Shown: positions 1 through 7,545, numbered from the stretch's first letter. The stretch: 64,000 bases of DNA from Devosia sp. XK-2 (GCF_037113415.1 NZ_CP146608.1:578501-642500), one strand, 5' to 3'. Numbers and translations: made by a program. Notes: a model not told the origin generated them from the letters alone.

Positions 1-642
1 CCGACGCTTGCCGTTGCCGGCGTTCTGGTCGGCCTCGCCTTTTCGCCGTTTCCCGAGCCGGGCAAGCTTTTCCTGGCCTTCCTTCAGCTGGCGCTCTGCA
101 GGGGTCAGCAAGGCCACCACGCGAGAGGGTGTCTTGCGCTTGGGCTGAGCCAGTGGCGCCGCCTTGAAGCTGTCGATTGTCGCGTCTGCCTGCGCCGGCA
201 CCGCGACCAATGAGAGCTCGAGCCATTCCCAGGACGAAAACTTGATGCCGCCATCGGCCATCAGTTCCGACCCGCCGGGAAGGCTTCGGAAACCGATGCT
301 TACGGTCTTGCGCAGTCCGCTTTCGACCAGCTGCCATGCATGGTCGACCAGATCCTTTGCAGCGCCAGGCTCATCGATTTTGGCAATACGAGCCCTGAAT
401 TTGATGCCTGCCTTGGTGGGGCTGGCCCATTCCACCTCGCCTACCGCCTGCTTGTGATCATGGTCCAGCAGCAGAGGCAGAGGCAGCTTGAACTTGGCCC
501 CAAGCGGCATGACGATGTCGCCCACGCGATCGGTCTTCGGTGTGGTGGCTGTGCCCTCGATGATGCGCTGGGCCGTATCCAGCGCCTTCAGACGGACAAC
601 TTTGACCACGGCATTGTGGTGGGTGCCGGCCGCCTCAATCAT
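1..642 (-). CDS. HK97-type prohead protease, partial (C-terminus off left edge)
   Basis: Phage capsid maturation protease of the HK97/S78 family, which cleaves scaffold and capsid proteins inside the prohead. The 214 visible residues, translated from the ATG at 642, show the family pattern: an N-terminal beta-rich stretch with EGTATTPKTDRVGD, a DHDH motif at residues 60-63 holding the candidate catalytic histidine, and VSIGF at 114-118 holding the catalytic serine. A charged Lys/Arg/Gln-rich tail starts near residue 165, as seen where the protease leads into a scaffold or capsid region. The start overlaps the stop of the preceding small gene by 4 bp (ATGA). The gene runs off the window, so it cannot be judged intact. 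The residue pattern makes the family call strong; capsid and portal genes would be expected just to the left. Confidence 0.85.
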   Translation of the reverse strand, partial: MIEAAGTHHNAVVKVVRLKALDTAQRIIEGTATTPKTDRVGDIVMPLGAKFKLPLPLLLDHDHKQAVGEVEWASPTKAGIKFRARIAKIDEPGAAKDLVDHAWQLVESGLRKTVSIGFRSLPGGSELMADGGIKFSSWEWLELSLVAVPAQADATIDSFKAAPLAQPKRKTPSRVVALLTPAERQLKEGQEKLARLGKRRKGEADQNAGNGKRR

Positions 643-809
643 TTCTTGCCCTCGACGTCTTCATCGTCATCCTCGCCCGGGGCATCAAAGGTGCGGGTGA
701 CGGTCTTGGGGCGCAGCAACTCTTTGCTGGCCATTGGGTCGAGCTTCGGCGCACGGATGGATTCCATCATGCGCGTCAGGATCCGGGTCGATTTGCTGGC
801 TTCAGTCAT
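639..809 (-). CDS. small hypothetical phage protein
   Basis: A 56-residue acidic-tailed protein starting MTEASKSTR and ending in a run of Asp/Glu (GEDDDEDVEGKK). I do not recognise the family. The start at 809 is preferred over an upstream ATG at 848 because the longer form adds a low-quality N-terminus. Its stop overlaps the prohead protease start by 4 bp, which implies translational coupling, so a role in the packaging or capsid module is possible but not shown. Confidence 0.55.
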   Translation of the reverse strand: MTEASKSTRILTRMMESIRAPKLDPMASKELLRPKTVTRTFDAPGEDDDEDVEGKK

Positions 810-857
810 GGTCGACCGATAGCAGGTGCCGAAAAGGCTTGCCGTCACCGGTGACGT

Positions 858-1073
858 TTACTCGTCTGGGCACGTGGTGATGAGAAAGGCCAGTAGTTCC
901 TGAACGGCTAGGCTGAGTGCTTCGCGATTATCGTCTCCCACCTTGGAAGGGTCGATATAGTCGATTTCGGCCAGCGCCTCGATGAGGTCTATCTCTGGCA
1001 CCCGGATCTTGAGCACGACCTCTCCCGCCTTCTGTCTGGACCGATACTCTCGGGAATTCTTGGCTGAGCTCAT
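858..1073 (-). CDS. small hypothetical phage protein
   Basis: A 71-residue protein starting MSSAKNSREYR. The ATG at 1073 has AGAGG seven bases upstream and sits 4 bp after the stop of the next gene upstream, so it is preferred to the in-frame ATG at 1112. It has a basic N-terminus (REYRSRQKAGEVVLKIRV) resembling short phage DNA-binding or terminase-associated proteins, then an acidic helical part. No catalytic motif is seen. Function unknown; it is transcribed with the other minus-strand phage genes. Confidence 0.55.
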   Translation of the reverse strand: MSSAKNSREYRSRQKAGEVVLKIRVPEIDLIEALAEIDYIDPSKVGDDNREALSLAVQELLAFLITTCPDE

Positions 1074-1077
1074 GCGG

Positions 1078-1374
1078 TCAACCTCTGCCAACACGGCTGG
1101 CGCCGATGCCATCGAACACCCCGGCCTCTACGGCATCGGCAATTTGGCGAAGTTGATCGGCTGCGTGGGCCTTGCTGGTCGACGCCACGGCCAGAAAGGC
1201 GCCGTAGCTGATCAACCGGTCGATGATGATATGGGGCGGCGCGCCGCTCCCCTTCATTTCTGCTAGGGCCTGTTCCAGGATGACGCTACACCGGCCAGCG
1301 CTCTTGAGATCGCTGCTGTTCAACGGCCTGGCTCCCAACACGGTGTCACAGGTCCTAAAAGCCACATTGAGCAA
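1078..1374 (-). CDS. small hypothetical phage protein
   Basis: A 98-residue, mainly helical protein, MLNVAFRTCDTVL to IGASRVGRG. It has no recognisable domain. The stop lies 4 bp before the next small gene and both genes read the same way, which supports a real operon member. The true start could be internal (MKGSGAPP). Just upstream (1375-1496) is a gap shared with the oppositely transcribed pentapeptide-repeat gene, so promoters for both directions are likely there. Confidence 0.5.
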   Translation of the reverse strand: MLNVAFRTCDTVLGARPLNSSDLKSAGRCSVILEQALAEMKGSGAPPHIIIDRLISYGAFLAVASTSKAHAADQLRQIADAVEAGVFDGIGASRVGRG

Positions 1375-1496
1375 CTCAAAACTTTAATCTGGCTTTGCGA
1401 AAGATTCAGACCAGCGCCGGTGCACCACTTGGCCAATTGCGCAGTTGGCACCACGCCCCCCATGTACCAGCGACCCCATTGACCAAATGAGGCACG

Positions 1497-2594
1497 ATGC
1501 GGCCTATTAGAACGCAAGGGGCTATGGGGGCGATCATGAAAGCGCGTTGGGAGACGGTGCGGGAAGCGCTGGTTCTCGCAGGATCTGCAGTGTTTTGTAT
1601 GGTTGTAGTCGGCTTTTTTCTTTACGAGCCGATGAGGACGGAAGCGTTTTGGCGGGGTGAACGTGGCTGGCTGGATGTTCTGGCGGGGCTGGGCACATTT
1701 GCAGCGGCAACTACCGCGGCCTGGCTGGCCTGGCGCAACTATCTGCTTGGGCAGAAAAAGGACAGCACTGAGCGGTTCGAGAAGGGCGTGGCGCTCTTTG
1801 AAAGCCCGGGATATGCGCAAAGGGCTGCGGGTATAATTGTCCTTGAAGACCTTGCAACCACTGAGGCTGAAGGACGTAGGGCGGAATGGATACGAGAGTT
1901 TCTCATCCACGCTATAAATCAGTGGAACTTGGCTCAGATGTCTTTGGTCGGCCGCCCTGTTACTGCAGCCGACTTTGACAAAACGGATGAGATTACCCTG
2001 AGGGCACTTGCCGCCTTCAGCAAGATACGAGACGAGTCGCCGCCAGTCGCGTTCCTGAGAAGCTTCTATCTCAGCAAGGCGTTCGTTGCGGGGCACCGGC
2101 TGGCGTCCATCAGGGCTCTGGATTGCCTTCTTTACGATGCTGATTTCGTTGGAACCGACCTTCGGAACAGCATTATCAGAGGCGCAGCATTTGGCGCCTT
2201 GGCCTGGGAGGACTGCGACCTTTCCAAAGGACGAATTCGCTTCTCCAGAGACAGCTCCGCCGATGTCCATATCAAGGACTGCGACCTTTCCGGAGCCTAC
2301 ATCTACTCGTTCGGCTCCACTGAAATAACCTTTGAAAACTGTAAGCTTGACGGCGCCAAGATCAGTGGCTCGTCTGACGCCACCATCGACAAATGTTGGT
2401 TTGATGAGACCCCACCCGAGATCAGAAATGTGAGCGCTTTGACCGGTTACATGGGGCTCTACAAGGGCTCCGGTCGGGTGGACCGCACGACGGCTAGGGG
2501 ACTGAAGGTGTGGGAGCCAATGGCCGATGATGTTCCTGTCCAAAAGAGCCTCGTCGCTCCAGGGCCTATCCTTCGCCGGGTGCCGAAAGCGTAA
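1497..2594 (+). CDS. membrane-anchored pentapeptide-repeat protein
   Basis: A 365-residue protein with two N-terminal membrane segments (about residues 23-44 and 57-82, ALVLAGSAVFCMVVVGFF and LAGLGTFAAATTAAW), a helical linker, and from about residue 210 a run of pentapeptide-like repeats (A/C-D-L/F-x-x pattern: YDADFVGTDLRNS, DCDLSKGRIRF, DCDLSGAYIYS, CKLDGAKISG). The repeats predict a right-handed quadrilateral beta-helix; the role of this two-TM architecture is not established. ATG 1497 has GAGG upstream; ATG 1524 and 1536 are alternatives. It is on the strand opposite to the flanking phage genes and looks less GC-rich than the core genes, typical of an accessory cargo gene. Function unknown. 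Confidence 0.8.
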   Translation: MRPIRTQGAMGAIMKARWETVREALVLAGSAVFCMVVVGFFLYEPMRTEAFWRGERGWLDVLAGLGTFAAATTAAWLAWRNYLLGQKKDSTERFEKGVALFESPGYAQRAAGIIVLEDLATTEAEGRRAEWIREFLIHAINQWNLAQMSLVGRPVTAADFDKTDEITLRALAAFSKIRDESPPVAFLRSFYLSKAFVAGHRLASIRALDCLLYDADFVGTDLRNSIIRGAAFGALAWEDCDLSKGRIRFSRDSSADVHIKDCDLSGAYIYSFGSTEITFENCKLDGAKISGSSDATIDKCWFDETPPEIRNVSALTGYMGLYKGSGRVDRTTARGLKVWEPMADDVPVQKSLVAPGPILRRVPKA

Positions 2595-2674
2595 CGACGA
2601 AAGCCTACTCGATACCCATGCGCTCAACGCGATGTCGGAGAAGCTGGTAAAGCCCTGATGCCTTTCCGAAGGCC

Positions 2675-2863
2675 TCATTGCCCACCTGCCAGCGCCTTCG
2701 CAGCGGCTTTATACCGGTCAATGTGGGGTTGGATCCTGAACTGGCCCTTGGAGCCAATGCACGGCAGGCCACCGGCCGCGCCGCAGCGACGACAGGAAAA
2801 ACCCGAAGCCATGTCGCGGGAGATACCCATTCGAGCATAAGTCATGATGAAACGTTTCTTCAT
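2675..2863 (-). CDS. small phage zinc-finger protein
   Basis: A 62-residue protein with one CxxC plus a third cysteine, FSCRRCGAAGGLPC, followed by a basic segment and PHIDRY. This matches the short zinc-ribbon proteins common in phages (CPxCGAxxGxPC...PHxxR), inferred to bind nucleic acid. Its start at 2863 overlaps the stop of the upstream gene by 4 bp. The fourth metal ligand is probably the His of the PHIDR motif. An alternative start at 2845 would trim six residues. Confidence 0.6.
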   Translation of the reverse strand: MKKRFIMTYARMGISRDMASGFSCRRCGAAGGLPCIGSKGQFRIQPHIDRYKAAAKALAGGQ

Positions 2864-3285
2864 GCTGCACCTGGACCACTTTGCTGTTGCGAGAGCTGCC
2901 AGGCCACGGCGGCATGGAAATCATTGATCTGCTGCTGACACTCATCAGGCGTGGCGCCGCGCCGCCGCATCTGGGCGAAGAGCGTGTTGACAGTGGTGGT
3001 CCAAAGGTTCTGCCGGCCGCGCTCGGTCTTCCTCTCCTGGAGCAAGCTGCTGACCTTTTCGACCTTGGGTTGCCATAGACGCGGCGCCCATTGTTCGGTC
3101 GGGAAACGGAGAATTATTCCGTCCCGGCCAGGGCGCTGCTGCGCATCGCTTTCAAGAGGGGCTTTAGATGCTGGCGCCGGTGCAGGAAGGGCCGGCTTGC
3201 TACGGCGCTTTTTGGTAGCGCGCTGCGCCGCCCCTTCTCCACCAGCATCGGCGAACAAGTCCATCTGGCGAGGGTCGTATTCCAT
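2860..3285 (-). CDS. DUF6074-like phage protein
   Basis: A 141-residue protein with an MDLFADAG start region, a low-complexity Pro/Ala/Lys linker (residues 20-50), and a conserved C-terminal half starting IILRFPTEQWAPRLW and ending in helices with a GATPDECQQQINDF segment. The C-terminal half resembles the DUF6074 family found in rhizobial prophages; its function is unknown. The start ATG overlaps the TAA stop of the upstream HTH gene by one base (TAATG), indicating coupled translation. Confidence 0.55.
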   Translation of the reverse strand: MEYDPRQMDLFADAGGEGAAQRATKKRRSKPALPAPAPASKAPLESDAQQRPGRDGIILRFPTEQWAPRLWQPKVEKVSSLLQERKTERGRQNLWTTTVNTLFAQMRRRGATPDECQQQINDFHAAVAWQLSQQQSGPGAA

Positions 3286-3881
3286 TACGACGCCTCCCGC
3301 TTCGAGGGGCTGGCTGGCTGATATCTGATACTGTTCCGTCCATGGAACTGTGAAATCGCCTTCTCGACCTTTACGGTTCCATGGGTGGAACTGTTCGCGG
3401 CCAAAGTCGGCTTTTTGGTCGAGTGGCGTTCCATGGATGATACTGTGGCGTCACACCCATGGAACTGAGTTTTGGATTTCGCAGCGGTCTCGCCAGACCA
3501 TCTAAGGAAGTCTTTGCTGGCGGTCCTGGGCAGGCCTGGGCGATCGTCTGCCACCTCGGTCAGACGATACCGGCGGGCTACATGGACCTTGCGATTGAAT
3601 GAGCTGTCCTCGGTGACTTCGACGAACCCATGCGTGGAAAGCTCGGTCAGGGCCCGGGCGCCGGTCTGCTGGCTTGCGCCAATGGCGTCCCCGGCCTCCC
3701 GCGCGCTCAGGGAGATTTCGCCATTGTTCTTGCCGTTGTAGCGCCGCTTCAACTCGACATAGATCACCTTGGCGTTTGCCGACAAATGCCGCCACGCCGG
3801 GGTGTCGAGAAGCCAATGCTCGAGCTGCACCCAAAACCGGGCGCCGCCGGACCGCTTAGGATGACGGTTGCGTCTGGGCAC
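3285..3881 (-). CDS. phage helix-turn-helix/replication-initiator-like protein
   Basis: A 198-residue protein. The start is GTG at 3881, chosen because a perfect AAGGAGG (complement of 3888-3894) lies six bases upstream; an open frame to 3989 overlaps a better-supported small gene. Residues about 14-110 (WVQLEHWLLDTPAWRHLS to VARRYRLTEV) form the winged-helix domain often found in alphaproteobacterial prophage early regions, with ARALTELSTHGFVEV as the likely recognition region. The tail (FLRWSG onwards) is low in conservation and rich in Ser/Thr/His. It may start replication or regulate early genes; its place in an early operon supports either. Confidence 0.65.
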   Translation of the reverse strand: MPRRNRHPKRSGGARFWVQLEHWLLDTPAWRHLSANAKVIYVELKRRYNGKNNGEISLSAREAGDAIGASQQTGARALTELSTHGFVEVTEDSSFNRKVHVARRYRLTEVADDRPGLPRTASKDFLRWSGETAAKSKTQFHGCDATVSSMERHSTKKPTLAANSSTHGTVKVEKAISQFHGRNSIRYQPASPSKREAS

Positions 3882-4047
3882 TGGCGGCCTCCTTAGAGTG
3901 CAGGAAGACCGCCTTGCGGGCTGCTGGGAGCGTCGGATAGGTGGCGAGATATTTGCCGCCATCGCCGTAGGCTTCATGCCCACGCTCATTGCTGATGACC
4001 ATGCCTATGGTGTCATGGCCGTTGGTGACTGTTTCCGACCGGCTCAA
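3856..4047 (-). CDS. small hypothetical phage protein
   Basis: A 63-residue protein, MSRSETVTNGHD to SAQTQPSS, with a central IGMVISNERGHEAYGDGGKYL strand-rich part that looks like a small beta-alpha fold. No family recognised. It overlaps the upstream gene by 4 bp (ATGA) and the downstream HTH gene by 26 bp; the ribosome-binding site of the HTH gene lies inside it. Confidence 0.5.
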   Translation of the reverse strand: MSRSETVTNGHDTIGMVISNERGHEAYGDGGKYLATYPTLPAARKAVFLHSKEAASAQTQPSS

Positions 4048-4301
4048 TGCTGCACCCCCGGCATATGGGTTGGGCAGCGCCAGAACAGGGCAAAGGGTTG
4101 CGCGGGGTTGGGGATATGCGCCTCAACGCCTTCTGCCGTTCCACAGGTCTCGCAGGGGCTGCGTTCGATCCTGCCATCACGCAAGGCAACGGCCACCGCC
4201 AAACGGGCACGCTCGGGGCTGGGGGCGGGCTGGAAGGGCTTGGGCGGCGCCGGCGGCCAGAGCGTGCGATAGCGGCGCGGGCGGGCGTGGCTATGCCGCA
4301 T
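4044..4301 (-). CDS. zinc-binding HNH-remnant phage protein
   Basis: An 85-residue protein (start ATG 4301). It has a helix PERARLAVAVALRDGRI followed by CETCG-x-AEGVEAH and a C-terminal WRCPTH. Spacing of CxxC, His, and CxxH resembles the small phage proteins related to HNH or NinG-type zinc modules (CxxCG...AHH...WLCxxCH), but the second His of a catalytic HNH core is not seen, so nuclease activity is doubtful. Probably a structural zinc protein of the early operon. Confidence 0.5.
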   Translation of the reverse strand: MRHSHARPRRYRTLWPPAPPKPFQPAPSPERARLAVAVALRDGRIERSPCETCGTAEGVEAHIPNPAQPFALFWRCPTHMPGVQH

Positions 4302-4494
4302 GGTCCGCCTCCCCTTCGAAGTATGCCTTGAGCCGGGAACGGGAGGCACACCACCTCCCTCCCACTTTCTTGCCCGGCAGCTCGCCTTTGGAAAGCATGT
4401 GCTTTGTCTGCCGCTCGGTACGGTTGATCACCTCTGCAATAGCCTGCGCGCCCCAGAGGACGTCGAGGGGCTGGGCTTGCTGGTCAGGCTGCAT
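4291..4494 (-). CDS. excisionase-like helix-turn-helix protein
   Basis: A 67-residue protein beginning MQPDQQAQPLDVLWGAQAIAEV. The sequence LWGAQAIAEVINRTERQTKHMLSKGELPGKKVGGRW fits the winged-helix MerR/excisionase-like HTH_17 pattern seen in many rhizobial phages (helix, turn, recognition helix, G-x-KVGGRW wing). It may act as a recombination directionality factor or a regulator. It overlaps both neighbours, consistent with the early operon. Confidence 0.6.
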   Translation of the reverse strand: MQPDQQAQPLDVLWGAQAIAEVINRTERQTKHMLSKGELPGKKVGGRWCASRSRLKAYFEGEADHAA

Positions 4495-4687
4495 GGCTTG
4501 GCCCCTCCAGTTCGATGATGCTGATTTCGAGGTCCTGGCCGTTGCCGATTGCCCCGGTCTTGGTCCAGCCCAGCCACGGTTCGGCCGTGCCGTCATCCTC
4601 CTGGTCGGGTTCGCCATCGTCCTGGTCGAGCAATTTGATAGCGGCCTCAATGAGGTCTTCGAGATAGCGGCGCTCTACGGGGCTCAT
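4484..4687 (-). CDS. small acidic hypothetical phage protein
   Basis: A 67-residue acidic protein, MSPVERRYLEDLIEAAIKLLDQ to ELEGPSHAA, with an N-terminal amphipathic helix followed by an Asp/Glu-rich loop. No family recognised. Its start overlaps the stop of the upstream gene by 4 bp. Confidence 0.5.
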   Translation of the reverse strand: MSPVERRYLEDLIEAAIKLLDQDDGEPDQEDDGTAEPWLGWTKTGAIGNGQDLEISIIELEGPSHAA

Positions 4688-4902
4688 GCTGCCACCGCCT
4701 TCCGCTCAAACATGACGTATCGGGGCATCCCGTCAGTCACTTCCCCAGGGCGGACCATGCGCGAAACGGCGCAATGATCGATTGATGGGTCTATTGCCTG
4801 CGCGGCCTTTCCAAGGGCGATAACCGCCTCGATGAAACGCTGTTCGGCATCCTCTCGGCTTGCTTCTCTGAGCGCGCCGGTGCTATTCTGCTGGTTGAGC
4901 AT
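4684..4902 (-). CDS. small hypothetical phage protein
   Basis: A 72-residue, mainly helical protein (MLNQQNSTGALREASRED to ERKAVAA). It has no recognised domain. Position between the RHH regulator and the acidic protein, with the same strand and tight spacing, supports its being real. Confidence 0.5.
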   Translation of the reverse strand: MLNQQNSTGALREASREDAEQRFIEAVIALGKAAQAIDPSIDHCAVSRMVRPGEVTDGMPRYVMFERKAVAA

Positions 4903-4914
4903 TGATCTATCCTG

Positions 4915-5118
4915 TCACGGGTTGGTCGGTTCATGGTCCGGAGCGATTGCCGTCGCTGCCGGACCTTTTTCATTTTCGGCGTCCATTGCTCTGCTGATCA
5001 GATTCCTCATGGCTTCTGACCGTGAGCCAACGCGGTTTTCGAAGCGCCAGTCGTCGATACGAGCAACGAGGCTCGGCTCGATCATGATTTGGACCTTCGC
5101 TGATTTGGCTTCCACCAC
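4915..5118 (-). CDS. ribbon-helix-helix regulator
   Basis: A 67-residue protein with a ribbon-helix-helix DNA-binding fold: a short strand VQIMIEP, helix SLVARIDDWRFENR, a turn GSRSEAM, then helix RNLISRAMDAE. The start is GTG 5118, with GGAGGAA directly upstream. The Shine-Dalgarno overlaps a 7-bp inverted repeat (CCGTTAC/GTAACGG), suggesting autoregulation. It is the first gene of the minus-strand early operon and is divergent from another RHH protein with a related RIDDW/GLDDW...R.RSEA core, so the two are probably paralogues. Confidence 0.75.
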   Translation of the reverse strand: MVEAKSAKVQIMIEPSLVARIDDWRFENRVGSRSEAMRNLISRAMDAENEKGPAATAIAPDHEPTNP

Positions 5119-5120
5119 AT

Positions 5121-5236
5121 TTCCTCCGTTACTTCCGTTAGTAACGGGTAAACCATGCCGACGCTGCGCGGCCTCGTCAAGCCAGAAAGTAACGGAACAT
5201 CCATCTATTGACGTACATGAGGATGTCTTGGGATAA
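5121..5236. promoter_or_regulatory. divergent RHH operator/promoter region
   Basis: CCGTTAC at 5126-5132 and GTAACGG at 5141-5147 form a perfect 7-bp inverted repeat with an 8-bp spacer that itself contains TCCGTTA. A further GTAACGGAAC lies at 5189-5198. The first arm overlaps the ribosome-binding site of the leftward RHH gene. TTGACG (5208-5213) and GGATAA (5231-5236), 17 bp apart, form a good sigma70-like promoter for the rightward RHH gene. Binding by either RHH protein is inferred. Confidence 0.55.
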
Positions 5237-5251
5237 GTTGGTGCTCAGGGG

Positions 5252-5770
5252 GTGGCCATGGCAGACGAAAAAAAGACGCTGAAATTTCAGATGATGATGT
5301 CGCCGGCCGAGGCCAAAGGCCTCGATGACTGGATGTTCGCCAACCGCATGCGGTCCAGAGCGGAGGCGATACGCCGCCTATGCCAGATTGGCATGGGTGC
5401 GGACGAAGTGATTGTTCCTGGCGCACTCTCACATCTCGGCAAGTTGCTGGAGCGGATCGATGCGGAGGCAGAGGATCAGATCGAGATGATGGCCGATCTC
5501 GATGACCCAGAAAAAGAGCATCTGAGCGCCAAAGAGGCTTTGTGGCTTTCCATCAATTCACTGATGGAGTTTCTCGACCTCGCTTTGATCTTAGAGCTCA
5601 ACTTGAAGGAGCAACGGTTCTGGATGGACCAGATGAAAAACCCATCGCATGCAACGCTCAGCTCCAAAATGCACAGCGCCAGCAACGCAATCGATAAGAC
5701 GCGAAATGAGATTCGAGAGCGGTTGCGCGAAAAGGGTTACGAGGTAGACCCGCCAAAGGGCGACAAGTGA
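5252..5770 (+). CDS. RHH-domain protein with long helical C-terminus
   Basis: A 172-residue protein. Residues 8-52 form a ribbon-helix-helix domain (LKFQMMMSPAEAKGLDDW, then NRMRSRAEAIRRLCQIG). The rest is predicted helical and charged (ERIDAEAEDQIEMMADL, IDKTRNEIRERLREKG), probably an oligomerisation or coiled-coil part. Start is GTG 5252 or ATG 5258. It is divergent from the smaller RHH regulator and shares the RHH core with it. Likely a transcriptional regulator of the element; the partner of the C-terminal part is unknown. Confidence 0.7.
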   Translation: MAMADEKKTLKFQMMMSPAEAKGLDDWMFANRMRSRAEAIRRLCQIGMGADEVIVPGALSHLGKLLERIDAEAEDQIEMMADLDDPEKEHLSAKEALWLSINSLMEFLDLALILELNLKEQRFWMDQMKNPSHATLSSKMHSASNAIDKTRNEIRERLREKGYEVDPPKGDK

Positions 5771-5808
5771 GCGCCCGCAATCGCACTAATGCCACCGCCT
5801 CCCGCGCG

Positions 5809-5839
5809 ACGCGCATACGCGTGCACGTGCACGCGCGCG
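5809..5839. repeat. alternating purine-pyrimidine tract with 18-bp palindrome
   Basis: Thirty-one bases alternate purine and pyrimidine without a break. Within it CGCGTGCACGTGCACGCG (5818-5835) is a perfect 18-bp palindrome. It fills the short gap between the RHH gene and the next gene. Such tracts can form Z-DNA or a cruciform, or serve as a binding site; none is demonstrated here. Confidence 0.6.
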
Positions 5840-5849
5840 AGGAATAGCC

Positions 5850-6326
5850 ATGGTCAGACTGAAGGGTGGAGCAATTCAGCAGTGGTGGTATCTCCGCGGT
5901 CAGAGAAAGCTAGTTGCTCGTTTGCGTCGCGAGGCGCATGAAAAACTGGAAAAAGCCAAGGCCGAGGGCATGAAGGCCGATGAGTTGAACCGGTTGAGCG
6001 ACGAGCTTTTCTGGGATTTTGGCGCCTATGCTGACCGTCTAGACGAATTGGAAAGCCAGCGCCTGATTGCTCGGGCCCAACGATGGGGGGTGCCAATTCC
6101 GCCACGCTCGGATGACAGCCCGTATTGGTACAAGTCCGGACAGCTTTGGACCTGGGCACTTTCCGATGAGGGAAAGATGAAACTGCGGCACGAGATTGCA
6201 GCTGAAGTGGAGATTGCCCATAAGCCTTGGCTGAACTGGTCGGCGCTGATTATCAGTCTTTTCAGTCTGGCAGTTGCCATCGCTGCACTCTTCAACGGGG
6301 GAGCGCCGCCAAATGTCAGTCCGTAA
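5850..6326 (+). CDS. tail-anchored membrane protein of unknown function
   Basis: A 158-residue protein. The N-terminal 120 residues are charged and helical (RLRREAHEKLEKAKAEGMKADEL), and one C-terminal hydrophobic segment (about residues 132-148, WSALIISLFSLAVAIAALF) looks like a tail anchor. No family recognised. It follows the RHH gene after a palindromic tract and overlaps the integrase start by 14 bp, so it is likely co-expressed with integration. Confidence 0.6.
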   Translation: MVRLKGGAIQQWWYLRGQRKLVARLRREAHEKLEKAKAEGMKADELNRLSDELFWDFGAYADRLDELESQRLIARAQRWGVPIPPRSDDSPYWYKSGQLWTWALSDEGKMKLRHEIAAEVEIAHKPWLNWSALIISLFSLAVAIAALFNGGAPPNVSP

Positions 6327-7545
6327 GCGCACCTGGACCAGCAAGGGCGTCGAGAAATCCGCCTGGGTGGTCGACTATATCGACAGCCAGGGCAAGCGGC
6401 GCCTGAAGACCTTCGAGCGCAAAAAAGAAGCCGACCAGTTTTCAGCCACCGCCACGGTTGAGGTGCGGGAGGGCGTGCACGTTGCCGATTCCGCCAGCGC
6501 CACAGTCAACCAGGCCGGCCGCCTTTGGATTGCCGCCAAGAGCAGGGCAGGGCGGGAGCGCTCCACCGTCGACCAGTATCGGCAACACCTCGAGCTGCAT
6601 ATCGGGCCCCTTATCGGTGAAACCCGCCTCAATGCCCTGACACTGCCAGCGCTACGCCATTTCGAGGAACGGTTGCTGGACAAGGGCCGCTCGCCGGCGA
6701 TGGTGCGAAAGGTGGTGGTCAGTCTCGGTTCGCTCATTGCCGACGCCCAGGAGCGCGGCCTTGTGGCCAGAAACGTGGTGCGGGAGATGAGGGGGCGGCG
6801 CGGATCGTCAGACAGGCGGACAGAGAAGCGGGCCAAGGGCAAGCTACGGGTTGGGGTGGACATTCCGACGCCGGCAGAGGTCAAGGCCATTGTAGGGGCT
6901 CTACAGGGCCGTTGGCGCCCGGTGCTGCTTACTGCCATCTTCACCGGTCTGCGTGCTTCTGAGCTGCGCGGCCTGCGCTGGGATGACTTCGACCTTGACC
7001 GGAAAGTGCTGCACGTTCGCCAGCGTGCCGATCGCTTCAATGATATCGGACAGCCGAAATCAGAGGCAGGTGAGCGGGAAGTCCCGTTGCCGCCTATCGT
7101 GGTCAACACGCTGCGGGAATGGCGCCTGGTGTGCCCCCGGCGCGATACCGGTCGCAAGGATGACGACGGCCAGCCGATCAAGGAACTGGACCTGGTATTC
7201 CCCAACGGCAAGGGGAAGGTCGAGAGCCTGGCCAACATGATCAACCGCGGCTTGCTGCCGGTCCAGATCCGGGCGGGGGTGACGGTGGAGACTGGCGAGC
7301 TCGATGTAGAGGGCCAGCCGATCCTTGCCGCCCGCTATACCGGCATGCACGCCCTGAGGCACTTCTATGCCTCCTGGTGCATCAATCGTCCTCAGGATGG
7401 TGGCCTCGGCCTTCCGCCAAAGGTGGTGCAGGAGAGACTTGGTCATTCCACGATCAACCTGACCATGGACACCTACTCGCATCTTTTCCCGCGCGGCGAG
7501 GACCAGGACGAATTAGCGGCGGCAGAGAGGTCGCTGCTGGGTTGA
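6313..7545 (+). CDS. phage-type tyrosine integrase (element 1)
   Basis: Site-specific recombinase of 410 residues. An N-terminal SAM-like domain is followed by a catalytic domain with all tyrosine-recombinase residues: Arg in FTGLRASELRGLRW, the H-x-x-R box in HALRHFYAS, the second His in LGHSTI and the nucleophile Tyr in MDTYSHLF. ATG 6313 is chosen over an open frame to 6274 because GGGGGAG lies at 6297-6303. It sits about 950 bp from the tRNA-Phe fragment at 8496, which fits it being the enzyme that recombines there. A DUF4238 gene starts within its stop codon. Confidence 0.93.
   Translation: MSVRKRTWTSKGVEKSAWVVDYIDSQGKRRLKTFERKKEADQFSATATVEVREGVHVADSASATVNQAGRLWIAAKSRAGRERSTVDQYRQHLELHIGPLIGETRLNALTLPALRHFEERLLDKGRSPAMVRKVVVSLGSLIADAQERGLVARNVVREMRGRRGSSDRRTEKRAKGKLRVGVDIPTPAEVKAIVGALQGRWRPVLLTAIFTGLRASELRGLRWDDFDLDRKVLHVRQRADRFNDIGQPKSEAGEREVPLPPIVVNTLREWRLVCPRRDTGRKDDDGQPIKELDLVFPNGKGKVESLANMINRGLLPVQIRAGVTVETGELDVEGQPILAARYTGMHALRHFYASWCINRPQDGGLGLPPKVVQERLGHSTINLTMDTYSHLFPRGEDQDELAAAERSLLG

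Noticed and set aside
1320..2678. 452-residue minus-strand open frame
   Set aside because: It is the antisense of the pentapeptide-repeat gene; composition is unlike a protein (Pro, Arg and Ser-rich) and the sense frame has clear membrane and repeat structure.
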